A DNA stretch of 64,000 nt from Liquorilactobacillus ghanensis DSM 18630 (GTDB lineage: Bacteria > Bacillota > Bacilli > Lactobacillales > Lactobacillaceae): assembly GCF_001435235.1 (NCBI RefSeq), contig NZ_AZGB01000005.1, positions 62,001 through 126,000 of the forward strand, given 5' to 3'. The translations under genes and the position numbers were made by a program. This document shows positions 33,462 through 43,475 of this stretch, one piece after another. The first letter of the stretch is position 1. The number at the start of each line of letters is the position of its first letter. A model generated the notes under the pieces. The model was not told where the DNA came from. It searched no databases and saw nothing but the letters and a program-made list of their open reading frames with translations.

Positions 33462-33516
33462 TTATTGTTTCGATAATCAAGTGGTAAAATAGTGGTTGAG
33501 AGTGGGAGATTGTGGT
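33462..33516 (+). promoter_or_regulatory. mraZ promoter with MraZ-type direct repeats
   Basis: An extended -10 TGGTAAAAT (hexamer 33485-33490) with a poor -35 TTATTG (33462-33467). GTGG recurs at 33481, 33492, 33502 and 33512, a spacing of 11, 10 and 10 bp, one helical turn each. Such TGGG/TGGT direct repeats next to mraZ promoters are the known binding pattern of MraZ, which regulates its own operon. The repeats overlap the -10 and the first transcribed bases. Confidence 0.75.
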
Positions 33517-33553
33517 AACATCAAATATAGTTAGTTAAAGGGGGTTAGGCTGC

Positions 33554-33985
33554 TTGTTAATGGGCGAATATCACCATACGATTGATAGTAAAGGGCGACT
33601 GATCATTCCAGCGAAATTTCGTGAGCAGCTAGCCAAGCAGTTTGTCTTAACGCGGGGAATGGACGGCTGTTTATTTGGCTACCCGGCCAATGAATGGCAG
33701 TTGCTTGAAAAAAAACTTCAGCAGCTTCCTTTAACTAAGCGTGATGCACGAGCTTTTGTTCGTTTTTTTTATTCAGCGGCTACTGAATGTGAATTTGATC
33801 GTCAAGGTCGCATTGTGGTTCCAAAATCATTAAGGCAGCATGCTGAATTAACTAAAAAGTGTGTAGTTGTTGGTGTTTCTAATCGATTTGAGATTTGGTC
33901 AGAGGATCGTTGGCAGGAGTTCAGCGAAAAAGCTGAAGAAAATTTTGATGAAATTGCTGAAAATATGATTGATTTTGATCTGTAA
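33554..33985 (+). CDS. mraZ: Transcriptional regulator MraZ
   Basis: A 143-residue DNA-binding ring protein with two AbrB-like halves: [21 protein letters not shown] (about 3-23) and [19 protein letters not shown] (about 79-97), each with the DxxGR motif. It controls the division/wall operon that it heads. TTG 33554 lies 9 nt after AAAGGGGG; ATG 33560 is a possible alternative but too far from it. A repeat array at its promoter fits autoregulation. Confidence 0.95.
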   Translation: MLMGEYHHTIDSKGRLIIPAKFREQLAKQFVLTRGMDGCLFGYPANEWQLLEKKLQQLPLTKRDARAFVRFFYSAATECEFDRQGRIVVPKSLRQHAELTKKCVVVGVSNRFEIWSEDRWQEFSEKAEENFDEIAENMIDFDL

Positions 33986-34011
33986 GTATAAGTAAAGGTG
34001 GAGAAGTAATT

Positions 34012-34956
34012 TTGACCAAAGAATTTGTTCATCAGACAGTTTTATTGCATGAAGCAGTTGCTGGTCTGCAGGTTCGTCCAAATGGAGAGTATGTCGACTG
34101 TACATTGGGTGGAGGCGGTCATAGTAATTTAATTGCTCAGCAATTGAGCGCCGAGGGGCATTTGTATGCTTTTGATCAAGATGAAACGGCAATTGAGTTT
34201 AATCAGCAACGATTTGAAAATTTGCCCGTTACGCTGATTCCAGCAAACTTTCGTGAAATAAAGCAGCAATTAGCGGTTTTGAAAATTTCGCAAGTAGATG
34301 GAATCCTTTATGATTTAGGTGTTTCTTCGCCACAATTTGATGATGCACAACGTGGTTTCAGCTATCGTTTCGATGCACCGTTGGATATGCGTATGGATCA
34401 GTCACAGCAATTAACGGCTAGAATTATCGTTAACGAGTGGCCTTACGAAAAATTGATAAAGATTTTTTGGAGGTACGGTGAGGAAAAATATGCAAAGTCG
34501 ATCGCACGTCACATTGAAAAAGCACGCGCTGTTGCTCCTATTGAAACTACGACCCAGTTGGTTGAACTAATTAAAGCGGGGATTCCAGCACGCGCTCGAC
34601 GAACGGGTGGACATCCTGCCAAACGTGTTTTTCAGGCAATTAGAATAGCTGTGAATGATGAGTTGGGTGCATTAGAGGATTCGCTGAGTCAAGCATTAGA
34701 ATTGCTTGCGCCAAATGGTCGGATTTGTGTAATTACATTTCAGTCGCTGGAAGATCGTTTAGTAAAAGCAATGTTTAAGGAGAAAAGTTCCCTACCTGAT
34801 GATTTACCAGCGGGATTGCCAGTTATTCCGGCAGATATGCAGCCGGATTATCGCTTAATTACACATAAACCGATTGTGCCTAATCAAATAGAGCTCGAAC
34901 AAAATCATCGAGCGCATTCGGCCCGTTTAAGAATTATTGAACGAAAAAACAAATAA
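34012..34956 (+). CDS. rsmH: 16S rRNA (cytosine-1402-N4) methyltransferase
   Basis: Methylates C1402 in the ribosomal P site. Motifs are [10 protein letters not shown] near 28, [20 protein letters not shown] near 100 and a C-terminal [13 protein letters not shown]. The 314 residues are typical. The start is TTG 34012 after AAGGTGGAG. It is the second gene of the dcw operon, as in most bacteria. Confidence 0.96.
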   Translation: MTKEFVHQTVLLHEAVAGLQVRPNGEYVDCTLGGGGHSNLIAQQLSAEGHLYAFDQDETAIEFNQQRFENLPVTLIPANFREIKQQLAVLKISQVDGILYDLGVSSPQFDDAQRGFSYRFDAPLDMRMDQSQQLTARIIVNEWPYEKLIKIFWRYGEEKYAKSIARHIEKARAVAPIETTTQLVELIKAGIPARARRTGGHPAKRVFQAIRIAVNDELGALEDSLSQALELLAPNGRICVITFQSLEDRLVKAMFKEKSSLPDDLPAGLPVIPADMQPDYRLITHKPIVPNQIELEQNHRAHSARLRIIERKNK

Positions 34957-34992
34957 TTATCATAATTAAATTTTTTAGAGGATGTGATTTGT

Positions 34993-35364
34993 ATGACAGA
35001 AAGCACCGCTACCCAAAGGCAAGAAATTGTTCCTAAGAAAGCGGCCCCAATACATAAAACAACACTGCAGCCTAATCCCAGCCGACATCGAGTACCGTTT
35101 TCTAGACTTGAGATCGGCAGTATAGTTGCTGGAGCGGTTATTCTAGTCGCTTTAACAATTGCTGTTATTTCCAGCCAAATTGGCTTGACAAAAGCTCAGT
35201 TCGGTTTGCAACAAGTCAATCAGCGAATCACTACGATTCAGAATCGCAATGTAAATACAAAACAAGAAATAAATTCATTATCAAGTCGCGATCGTTTGCT
35301 GAAAATTGCTGAAAAAGATGGATTGATGATGAATAATAGCAGCATAAGGAATGTTACCAAATGA
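34993..35364 (+). CDS. ftsL: Cell division protein FtsL
   Basis: A bitopic divisome protein that works with DivIB and DivIC. The 123 residues have a charged cytoplasmic N-terminus, one membrane helix at about 43-64 (IVAGAVILVALTIAVI) and an extracellular coiled coil. I start at ATG 34993, 12 nt after GAGG; GTG 34984 is too close to the ribosome site. It overlaps the pbp gene by 4 nt. Identification rests mainly on size, topology and position. Confidence 0.88.
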   Translation: MTESTATQRQEIVPKKAAPIHKTTLQPNPSRHRVPFSRLEIGSIVAGAVILVALTIAVISSQIGLTKAQFGLQQVNQRITTIQNRNVNTKQEINSLSSRDRLLKIAEKDGLMMNNSSIRNVTK

Positions 35365-37502
35365 ATAATAAAAAAAAGCAGCTGAAACGACAAACCAATC
35401 GAAAGTTTTATGGTATCGGAATTTTCTTAATGGTGGCAGTAATCTTTGCCGTTTTCATTGGCCGCTTTTTTTATATTGGAATTTTTAAGACAGTTGATAA
35501 AGTCAATCTTCCACAAAAAGTCAGTCAATTGTATGCCGGCAAGACAGAGATCAAGGCCCAAAGAGGAACTATTTATGATAACGACAATCAACCAATTGCC
35601 GAAGATTCATCAACCTATAATATTTATATTGTACTATCAAAAAAAGCTACAATTTTTGGTAAAAGAGAGTATCTGGCACAAAAAGACAAGCCCAAAGCAG
35701 CTCGGGTATTGAGCAAGTATTTGGGAATCAGTTATCAAACGGTACTTAAAGATTTGAATCCCAGTGATCAGGATCTTTATCAGGTTGAACTGGGAAGTGC
35801 CGGCAGCAATCTCTCGTTTGAAACCAAACAAAAAATTGCAGCAGCTAATATTACTGGAGTCAATTTCACTTCAACGCCAGCACGATTATATCCTAACGGA
35901 ATTTTTGCCTCCCATATAATTGGTGTGGCAGAAAACCAAGCAGGACAATTAACGGGAGTTTCAGGAATCGAAAAAGCTTTTAACAAGCAGCTTACCGGAC
36001 ATAATGGTGTTCGCAGTTTTGAAAAAGACACTCGTGGTACGCCGGTTCCTGGTAGTAAAGTCAAGTCGCGTGCAGTAAAAAATGGCGATAATTTGTATAC
36101 AACGCTTAATACTCAGCTGCAAACTTACTTGGAAACTTTAATGTCGCAGGCACAGTCGACCTATCGTCCACAAGAAATGACGGCAATTTTAATGAAAGCT
36201 GATACTGGTGAAATTTTGGCTGCTACTCAACGACCGACTTTTAATGCTCAAACTAAACAGGGAATTAATCAAATTTGGCGGAATATCTTAGTTCAAGATA
36301 GCTATGAGCCCGGATCAACAATGAAGGTCTTTACGATGTCAGCAGCAATTGACAGTGGTATTTATAATCAGAATGCGACCTTTAAATCTGGATCTTATGA
36401 AATTGACGGCAAAAAAGTTAACGATTGGGATCCAAATGGTTGGGGGTATATCAGCTATCGGGATGCCTTTATTCGCTCATCAAATGTGGGGATGGCTCAT
36501 CTGGAACAACAGATGGGAGCAAAAACTTGGTTAAAATATATCAAGAAATTTGGTTTTTTAAAAAAGACTGGGTTAGGCCTTCCCAACGAAGCTAAGGGTA
36601 ATATTGAGTTCGGGTATCCAATTGAACAGGCTAATACAGCTTTTGGGCAAGCGATTGATGTAACAGCCCTGCAAATGATGCAGGGATTTTCAGCTATCGC
36701 TAATCATGGTAAAATGGTAAAGCCGTATTTAATTAAACGAGTAGTTGATCCTAACAATGACAAAACTGTTTATCAAGCAGGAACAAAAGTTGTTGGTAAG
36801 CCAATTCGCAGTCAAACTGCCAGTCAGGTCTTGAGCATGATGCAAGATGTAGTTAATAATCCAAATGGAACCGGGGCGGCTTTCAAAATTGATGGATATC
36901 CAATCGGTGTTAAAACCGGAACAGCTCAAATCAGCAATGATAAAGGTACCGGGTATTTGACGGGGGCAACTAATTACTTATTTTCAGTTGTCGGTATGGC
37001 ACCAGCAAATAATCCTAAATATATTTTATATGTTACGATGAAACAGCCGGCAACATTTGCCGGCCAAACTTCTGGTCAAATGTTAGCATCGGTCTTTAAT
37101 CCACTGATGAAGCGGGTTTTAGATGAAGATCAGGAAACAACTAATCAGCAAAAAACACAAGTGAAATTACCAAATGTGGTTGGACAATCAGTGACAAATG
37201 CCAAAAAGACTTTAAGCAATGCAGGGTTGTTGGTTACCGTTGTTGGTACTGGTAAGAAAATTACGGCTCAATCTGTTTCCGGTGGTCAAACGTCACTGAC
37301 TGGTGAACGGATTATATTGTTGACTGATGGTGAAAGATTAATGCCAGATCTGACTGGCTGGTCGCGCAGCAATGTTACTGTTTTAGCAAAAATGTTAAAT
37401 ATCAATGTCAATTTTCAAGGTTCAGGTTACGTCAAAAGTCAAAGTATAGCAGCTAATCAACCATTGACAAATCAAAAAAATATTGTAGTACAATTGAAAT
37501 AA
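35361..37502 (+). CDS. Division-type penicillin-binding protein with PASTA domains (PBP2x-like)
   Basis: A class B transpeptidase for septal peptidoglycan. It has a short basic N-terminus, a membrane helix at about 17-38 and a dimerisation domain. The transpeptidase domain has SxxK STMK at 319-322, SSN near 373 and KTG near 518. Two PASTA repeats fill about 595-713. The 713 residues match PBP2x of Lactobacillales. It sits between ftsL and murE, where ftsI-type genes belong. Confidence 0.95.
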   Translation: MNNKKKQLKRQTNRKFYGIGIFLMVAVIFAVFIGRFFYIGIFKTVDKVNLPQKVSQLYAGKTEIKAQRGTIYDNDNQPIAEDSSTYNIYIVLSKKATIFGKREYLAQKDKPKAARVLSKYLGISYQTVLKDLNPSDQDLYQVELGSAGSNLSFETKQKIAAANITGVNFTSTPARLYPNGIFASHIIGVAENQAGQLTGVSGIEKAFNKQLTGHNGVRSFEKDTRGTPVPGSKVKSRAVKNGDNLYTTLNTQLQTYLETLMSQAQSTYRPQEMTAILMKADTGEILAATQRPTFNAQTKQGINQIWRNILVQDSYEPGSTMKVFTMSAAIDSGIYNQNATFKSGSYEIDGKKVNDWDPNGWGYISYRDAFIRSSNVGMAHLEQQMGAKTWLKYIKKFGFLKKTGLGLPNEAKGNIEFGYPIEQANTAFGQAIDVTALQMMQGFSAIANHGKMVKPYLIKRVVDPNNDKTVYQAGTKVVGKPIRSQTASQVLSMMQDVVNNPNGTGAAFKIDGYPIGVKTGTAQISNDKGTGYLTGATNYLFSVVGMAPANNPKYILYVTMKQPATFAGQTSGQMLASVFNPLMKRVLDEDQETTNQQKTQVKLPNVVGQSVTNAKKTLSNAGLLVTVVGTGKKITAQSVSGGQTSLTGERIILLTDGERLMPDLTGWSRSNVTVLAKMLNINVNFQGSGYVKSQSIAANQPLTNQKNIVVQLK

Positions 37503-37506
37503 AAAT

Positions 37507-39009
37507 GTGGTGAAAAAAATGCAAGCAAGTAAATTAATCAAATGTTTAAGATTTAAAAAGGTTTTACCGGCAGAATATGAAGATTTTACGGTAAGCTTGT
37601 TAACACAAAATACTAAGGAAGTTATCGAAAATAGTATTTTTGTAGCAGTTAAAGGTGCCCAATTCGATGGACACCGTTTTGTCAAAGAAGCAATTCAAGC
37701 GGGAGCAAAAATGATTATTGCTCAAGAAAGAGTTGCTATTGATGGGGTTCCAGTAGTCTATGTTGAAAATTCTAAACGTGCAATGGCAATTTTAAGCAGC
37801 CATTTCTACGGTAATGCCAGTCAGGCTTTGCGGGTCATCGGTGTCACTGGAACTAATGGCAAGACGACGGTTACGCATTTGATCGAAGCGATTTTCCGAG
37901 CTCAAGGTGAAGAAACGGGATTAATAGGAACGATGTATCGAAAAATCGGTAGTGAAATTTTTCCAACGAAAAATACGACTCCCGATATTATTACGTTACA
38001 GCGGGCACTGAATAAAATGGTTGAGCGGCATGTTTCAACGGTTGCGATGGAAGTTTCTTCAATTGCTTTGATTCAAGGTCGAGTTTGGGGTGTTGATTTT
38101 GATATTGCCGTATTTACAAATTTGACACGTGATCATCTTGACTACCATAAAACAATGGCGAATTATGAACATGCTAAAAGCTTGTTATTTTCACAGTTGG
38201 GTAATTGCTATACCGGCAATGGAGATGATAAGGTCGCAGTTTTAAATATTGATGATCCTGTAGGCAGACAATTTCAGCAAGACACAGCGGCTCATATACT
38301 AACTTATGGAATTGAACAACCAGCAATGATTCGGGCGACCGATATCAAGATTCATAGTCAAGGAACTGATTTTAAGCTGCATGTTTTTGATCAAGTTTGG
38401 CCGATTCGCGTTAAAATGATCGGTCGCTTTAATGTTTATAATATTTTAGCGGCGTTTGCTGCCGCATATGCTGCCGGAGTGAAATCAGAACGGATTATTA
38501 CCGCACTTAGTGAATTTTCGGGAGTTAAAGGTCGTATGCAATTAATAACATCAACCACTGGCGTCAGTGTGGTTGTAGATTATTCGCATACGCCAGATGG
38601 CTTGTTTCAAGCTTTAAAAACTCTAGATGAAGTGGCACAAAAACGCGTTTTGTGCGTAATTGGTTGTGGTGGCGATCGTGACCATGGAAAACGGCCCAAA
38701 ATGGGAGAAATTGCGGTTAAGTACAGTGACTTAGCTATCTTCACTTCTGATAATCCACGGACTGAAGATCCTGAGAAAATAATCGCTGCAATGTTGACAG
38801 GGGTACCGGGAAAATCTGAAGTACCGGTTTTTGTTAAACGCCGAGCAGCAATTAACTATGCGATCAAACAAGCTCAACCGGGTGATGTAGTTTTAATCGC
38901 TGGGAAAGGGCATGAAGATTACCAAATAATTGGTAAAGAAAAGCGTCATTTTGATGATGTAGAGGAAGCTACTAAAGCATTAAAATTAAAGGAGCAAGCT
39001 GACAAATGA
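37507..39009 (+). CDS. murE: UDP-MurNAc-tripeptide synthetase MurE, mDAP-type
   Basis: Adds the third residue of the peptidoglycan stem. The ATP site [14 protein letters not shown] begins near 113. The amino-acid pocket motif is DNPR at 415-418, the form seen in enzymes that add meso-diaminopimelate; lysine-adding enzymes have other residues there. The C-terminal GKGHEDYQ is near 470. GTG at 37507 or 37510 or ATG 37519 could start translation; no good ribosome site is visible, so coupling to the pbp gene is likely. It overlaps mraY by 4 nt. Confidence 0.93.
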   Translation: MVKKMQASKLIKCLRFKKVLPAEYEDFTVSLLTQNTKEVIENSIFVAVKGAQFDGHRFVKEAIQAGAKMIIAQERVAIDGVPVVYVENSKRAMAILSSHFYGNASQALRVIGVTGTNGKTTVTHLIEAIFRAQGEETGLIGTMYRKIGSEIFPTKNTTPDIITLQRALNKMVERHVSTVAMEVSSIALIQGRVWGVDFDIAVFTNLTRDHLDYHKTMANYEHAKSLLFSQLGNCYTGNGDDKVAVLNIDDPVGRQFQQDTAAHILTYGIEQPAMIRATDIKIHSQGTDFKLHVFDQVWPIRVKMIGRFNVYNILAAFAAAYAAGVKSERIITALSEFSGVKGRMQLITSTTGVSVVVDYSHTPDGLFQALKTLDEVAQKRVLCVIGCGGDRDHGKRPKMGEIAVKYSDLAIFTSDNPRTEDPEKIIAAMLTGVPGKSEVPVFVKRRAAINYAIKQAQPGDVVLIAGKGHEDYQIIGKEKRHFDDVEEATKALKLKEQADK

Positions 39010-39968
39010 CTTTTGCAGAAGTAATTATTTCACTAGTTTTGAGTTTTGGACTGACGGTTTTGTTTTTACCGCAGTTTATTAATTATGCTCATCGAAAAAA
39101 ACAAGGGCAGATGATTCGAGAAGAAGGACCAAGTTGGCACCAGAAAAAATCTGGAACACCAACGATGGGTGGCTTGATTTTTAATACGGTGATTTTAATT
39201 GTCAGTTTAGTTGCTGCAATAATTTGGCAGCAATTAACTGCTAAATTGTTGGTATTAATCTTTATTCTAGTGCTTTATGGTGGTTTAGGTTTTTGGGATG
39301 ACTCAATTAAACTTTGGAAAAAACAAAATGAGGGTCTAAAAGCTTGGCAAAAATTATTAGGACAAATTGTCGGGGCGGTTGTTTTTATGATTGTTTATTA
39401 TCAGGAAAAATTACCGCTGGCTTTACACTTATTTGGTCATGAAATTTCAATTGGAATGTTTTTTATCTTGTTTGCAATTTTTTGGTTAGTTGGTTTTTCC
39501 AATGCTGTTAATTTGACTGATGGTATTGATGGTTTAGTCGGAGGTCAGGCAACGATTGCTTTTGCGGTTTATGCAGTTATTGCTGCTAAACAGCAGCAAT
39601 ATGATGTTTTGCTATTTTGTTTAACGATTATTGGTTCCTTATTAGGTTTTTTGCTTTTCAATCATAAACCGGCTAAAATTTTTATGGGTGACATGGGTTC
39701 TTTAGCTTTAGGTGGGGCCTTAGCTGCTGTTTCAATGTTAGTTAATCATGAAATTTCGTTGTTGTGGATTGGTTTGATTTTTGTTATCGAAACCGCCAGT
39801 GTTATTTTGCAAGTCGCTTCTTTCAAATTGACTGGCAAACGGATTTTTAAAATGAGTCCGATTCATCATCATTTTGAACTTTGCGGTTGGAGTGAATGGC
39901 GGATTGATTTGACATTTTGGTTTGTAGGTATCATTACAGGAGTCAGCGCTTTATTAACAATCTTTTAA
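39006..39968 (+). CDS. mraY: Phospho-MurNAc-pentapeptide transferase MraY
   Basis: A polytopic membrane enzyme that makes lipid I from UDP-MurNAc-pentapeptide and undecaprenyl phosphate. About ten hydrophobic segments are visible. Active-site motifs: FWDDSIK near 97, the [12 protein letters not shown] loop near 168 and [12 protein letters not shown] near 224, with the HHHFELCGW end near 283. The 320 residues are typical. It overlaps murE, and murD follows at 18 nt. Confidence 0.96.
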   Translation: MTFAEVIISLVLSFGLTVLFLPQFINYAHRKKQGQMIREEGPSWHQKKSGTPTMGGLIFNTVILIVSLVAAIIWQQLTAKLLVLIFILVLYGGLGFWDDSIKLWKKQNEGLKAWQKLLGQIVGAVVFMIVYYQEKLPLALHLFGHEISIGMFFILFAIFWLVGFSNAVNLTDGIDGLVGGQATIAFAVYAVIAAKQQQYDVLLFCLTIIGSLLGFLLFNHKPAKIFMGDMGSLALGGALAAVSMLVNHEISLLWIGLIFVIETASVILQVASFKLTGKRIFKMSPIHHHFELCGWSEWRIDLTFWFVGIITGVSALLTIF

Positions 39969-39986
39969 CTTAAAGGAAGTATTCGG

Positions 39987-41360
39987 ATGAAGGCAATAAA
40001 AAGTTATCAAGGGAAAAAAGTTCTTGTATTAGGTTTAGGGAAAAGTGGCATAAATGCTGCCGAGCTTTTAGTTAGATTAGGTGCCAAGGTAACAATAAAT
40101 GATTTAAAAACACCAAAAGATCCAACGATCATCAAGAATTTGCAGGCAAAGGGAATTAAAGTGATCACTGGCAGTCACCCATTAGAATTGGCTGAACAAA
40201 ATGAATTAATGGTTAAAAATCCTGGGATTCCGTATACTAATCCATTAGTGAAAGCTGCTCAAGCTGCTGGTTTGCCGATTATAACTGAACCTGAATTGGC
40301 TTACGAGATTTTAGAAGCACAGTTAGTGGCAGTTACTGGAACAAACGGAAAGACAACGACGACGACTTTGATTACCTTGATGCTGGATCAGGAAAGAACA
40401 GCTGGCCGAGCTTATGCAGCTGGTAATATTGGAATTCCTGCCAGTCAAGTAGCACAAAAAGCAACTGCTAAAGATGTGATGGTTACGGAATTATCAAGCT
40501 TTCAGTTACTGGGAATTACCAAACTGCGGCCACATATTGCCGTGATCACTAATATTTATGAAGCACATACTGATTACCATGGTTCAAGAGCAAATTATGT
40601 TAAAGCTAAATTGCGGATCACTAAAAATCAGACAGCTGAGGATTATTTAATAATCAATTGGGATGCTGAAGAGTGGCGAAAATTAAGCGAAAAGTCAGCA
40701 GCTCAAATTATTCCGTTTTCGCGCAAACAGGTTGTTCCAACTGGTGCCTATCAGCAAGGTGAATATCTGTATTTTAAAGGTGAGAAGATTATTAAAGCTG
40801 CTGATATTAAAATTCCTGGTGGCCATAATATCGAAAATGCTCTAGCTGCTATTGCGGCTGCTAAACTTATGGGACAATCGAATCAGGCGATTTGCCAAGT
40901 ATTACGAACTTTTAGTGGCGTTAAGCATCGAATTCAATATGTTATGACAGTTAAACAACGAAAATTCTATAATGATTCTAAAGCAACGAACATGGAAGCC
41001 TGCGAACGGGCATTAAGTAGTTTTACGCAGCCAACAGTTTTATTAGCCGGTGGCCTAGATCGAGGTTTTACTTTTGAACGTTTGATACCTTATTTTAAAC
41101 ATGTGCGAGCTATGATCTGTTTTGGTGAAACAGCCAAATTAATGGCTGCGGCTGGTAAAGCTGCGGGCGTTAAGCAGATTGATTTTACGCAGGATGTAGT
41201 TAGCGCTGTTCCGTTGGCATATAAGTTGAGCCAGCCGGGAGATGTTGTGCTGTTGTCGCCGGCTTGTGCCAGTTGGGATCAGTATCCAACTTTCGAAGTT
41301 CGCGGTGATCGTTTTATTAAAGCAGTTGAAAATTTAGCAACTGAACAGGAGGAAAATTAA
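39987..41360 (+). CDS. murD: UDP-MurNAc-L-alanine:D-glutamate ligase MurD
   Basis: Adds D-glutamate to the stem peptide. A Rossmann-like N-terminal domain (VLVLGLGKSGINAAELL near 12), the ATP loop [13 protein letters not shown] near 114 and the C-terminal NDSKATNMEACERALSSF near 330 are all present. The 457 residues are typical. AAAGGAAG precedes ATG 39987. murG follows 3 nt after its stop. Confidence 0.96.
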   Translation: MKAIKSYQGKKVLVLGLGKSGINAAELLVRLGAKVTINDLKTPKDPTIIKNLQAKGIKVITGSHPLELAEQNELMVKNPGIPYTNPLVKAAQAAGLPIITEPELAYEILEAQLVAVTGTNGKTTTTTLITLMLDQERTAGRAYAAGNIGIPASQVAQKATAKDVMVTELSSFQLLGITKLRPHIAVITNIYEAHTDYHGSRANYVKAKLRITKNQTAEDYLIINWDAEEWRKLSEKSAAQIIPFSRKQVVPTGAYQQGEYLYFKGEKIIKAADIKIPGGHNIENALAAIAAAKLMGQSNQAICQVLRTFSGVKHRIQYVMTVKQRKFYNDSKATNMEACERALSSFTQPTVLLAGGLDRGFTFERLIPYFKHVRAMICFGETAKLMAAAGKAAGVKQIDFTQDVVSAVPLAYKLSQPGDVVLLSPACASWDQYPTFEVRGDRFIKAVENLATEQEEN

Positions 41361-41363
41361 GTT

Positions 41364-42449
41364 ATGCGTTTACTGATATCAGGCGGCGGCACTGGTGGTC
41401 ATATTTATCCGGCTTTGGCTTTGATCGATCAACTAAAGAAAACTGATCCGCAAGCAGCTGTCTTATATGTCGGTACCCATCGCGGATTAGAAAATAAGAT
41501 TGTGCCAGCAGCCGGGATTGATTTTAAAACAGTCAAAATTCAAGGATTCAAGCGATCACTGTCATTTGAAAATTTAAAGACGGTTTATCTTTTTTTGAAA
41601 AGTGTTGGAACAGCTAAAAAAATTATTCGTGAATTTAAACCTGATGTTGTTGTTGGAACGGGCGGTTATGTTTGTGGAGCAGTTGTTTATGCTGCTGCAC
41701 GAATGCATATTCCGACCTTTATTCATGAACAAAATAGTATTGCTGGAGTTACTAATAAGTTTTTGAGCCATTTTGTAGATCGAATTGGTATTTGTTTTCC
41801 TGAAGCAGCTAAGGAATTTCCTGATAAAAAGGTTGTTTTCACTGGAAATCCGCGGGCTCAGCAAGTTGCAGACATGAAATCAGCTGGGTATTTAAAGAAT
41901 TTTGGTTTCAAATCAGAAATACCAACAGTTTTGATTTTTGGTGGTTCGCGTGGAGCACGCCGAATTAATGAAGCGACGGTTGCGGCTTTAAAAAACTTTG
42001 ATGGTAAACCGTATCAGGTCTTATTTGTGACTGGCAGTGTCCATTATCAAAAAATTGAAACGATGATTAAGGAGCTACCGGCCAATGTCGTTGTTAAACC
42101 GTATATTGAAAATATGCCTTTAATTTTACCAGAAATCAGTTGTATCGTTGGTCGGGCCGGAGCAACCAGTTTAGCTGAAATTACGGCCTTGGGAATTCCT
42201 TCAATTTTGATTCCCAGTCCGTACGTAACACACGATCATCAAACACATAATGCCCAAAGTTTAGTAAAAATAAAAGCGGCAGTAATGATTAAGGAAGATC
42301 AGTTAAATGAAACAGTACTGACTAAAAAAATCGACCAGTTAATGGCAGATAAAAAATTACGGTTGCAAATGGCTCAAAATGCTAAAAAAGCTGGTGTACC
42401 TGATGCAGCTGATCAAGTTTTGAAGCAATTATTTTCTTTAAATAACTAA
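41364..42449 (+). CDS. murG: Lipid II synthase glycosyltransferase MurG
   Basis: Transfers GlcNAc to lipid I at the inner face of the membrane. The N-terminal [14 protein letters not shown] (about 7-20) is the G1 loop; [13 protein letters not shown] near 192 and the donor-binding [11 protein letters not shown] near 262 are clear. The 361 residues are typical. AGGAGG precedes ATG 41364. No spoVE/ftsW gene lies between murD and murG, unlike Bacillus. Confidence 0.96.
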   Translation: MRLLISGGGTGGHIYPALALIDQLKKTDPQAAVLYVGTHRGLENKIVPAAGIDFKTVKIQGFKRSLSFENLKTVYLFLKSVGTAKKIIREFKPDVVVGTGGYVCGAVVYAAARMHIPTFIHEQNSIAGVTNKFLSHFVDRIGICFPEAAKEFPDKKVVFTGNPRAQQVADMKSAGYLKNFGFKSEIPTVLIFGGSRGARRINEATVAALKNFDGKPYQVLFVTGSVHYQKIETMIKELPANVVVKPYIENMPLILPEISCIVGRAGATSLAEITALGIPSILIPSPYVTHDHQTHNAQSLVKIKAAVMIKEDQLNETVLTKKIDQLMADKKLRLQMAQNAKKAGVPDAADQVLKQLFSLNN

Positions 42450-42480
42450 TTCTGAATAACTAAGAAAGAGGTGTTAAGGA

Positions 42481-43329
42481 ATGTCGGACAAAAAAGAAAA
42501 GGACCCAAATGAACGAACGTCTGCTCCCTTGACACCTTGGGAAAAAGCACAACTTGAACGAAAACAGCAAGAAGAGCGGTGGCATTTTAAGCCTTTTCAG
42601 AAAAAACGAATTGGTAATAAGTTACCGGAATTAGTTGCGTTGCGGCATAAAAGATTACGCCGGGCTTTGTTGCTTAATTTGTCAGGTTTCACGCTTTTGC
42701 TGTTATTATCACTATATTTTATTTCACCGCTCAGTAAAATAACTAAAATTGAAGTTTCTGGTACTTCAACACCTTTGGCACAACAAGTGGTTAATTTTAG
42801 TGGGGTGAAACCGGGGCAATATTTACTGGGGGTCATTTTTGAGCGACGACAAATAACCAAACAACTGCAGCAAAAGGTACCAGAAGTTCGCCATGCAGAG
42901 TTTGCTATTTCCGGTAGGAACGTTAAAGTGAAGTTAAAATTTTACCAAAATTTAGGATATGTAGCTAAGAACAATCAATTTTATCGAGTGGCTCCTAACG
43001 GTAAAATCTCACATTTGGCCCATTCATATCCTCAAGGAAATACGCCAATTTATGTTGATTTCAATAATCAGCAATTATTGAAGGAAATGGCAAAACAAAT
43101 GGAGCAGTTGTCGCCTAAAATCATTCGGGCTATTTCTGAGATCCATGCAACCCCAACTAAGGCCGATTGGCAAAAACTACATTTATATATGAATGATGGT
43201 AATCAAGTTTTGGCGACAGCCAGTACTTTTGCTAGAAAAATGAAGTATTATCCTGAGATTAAAGCTCAAACATCAGGTAAAGTGATGATTGATATTCAGG
43301 TAGGAGCATTTTCTTATCAGTTGAATTAG
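42481..43329 (+). CDS. divIB: Cell division protein DivIB/FtsQ
   Basis: A bitopic divisome protein. The highly charged cytoplasmic N-terminus of about 58 residues (KKEKDPNERTSAPLTPWEKAQ..) leads into one membrane helix near 61-80 (LLLNLSGFTLLLLLSLYFIS). Then comes a POTRA domain beginning ITKIEVSGTSTPLAQQVV. The 282 residues fit Lactobacillales. GGTGTTAAGGA precedes the ATG. It closes the first half of the dcw cluster; ftsA has its own promoter. Confidence 0.93.
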   Translation: MSDKKEKDPNERTSAPLTPWEKAQLERKQQEERWHFKPFQKKRIGNKLPELVALRHKRLRRALLLNLSGFTLLLLLSLYFISPLSKITKIEVSGTSTPLAQQVVNFSGVKPGQYLLGVIFERRQITKQLQQKVPEVRHAEFAISGRNVKVKLKFYQNLGYVAKNNQFYRVAPNGKISHLAHSYPQGNTPIYVDFNNQQLLKEMAKQMEQLSPKIIRAISEIHATPTKADWQKLHLYMNDGNQVLATASTFARKMKYYPEIKAQTSGKVMIDIQVGAFSYQLN

Positions 43330-43390
43330 TAATTTTAATAAATTGTAATTTTTCTGCAGTCTGAAACGTGTAATATTACTATGGGGTGTG

Positions 43391-43396
43391 GTAAAA
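43391..43396 (+). promoter_or_regulatory. Extended -10 promoter of ftsA-ftsZ
   Basis: TGTGGTAAAAT in the 143-nt gap between divIB and ftsA gives an extended -10 with no good -35. The same TGGTAAAAT word serves at mraZ and coaBC. Confidence 0.5.
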
Positions 43397-43475
43397 TTAA
43401 ACTATTCAAATGAATAATAATTAATATCTACGAAACTTAATTTTGATTAAAATTTGAGAGAAGGAGGCTCGATTG

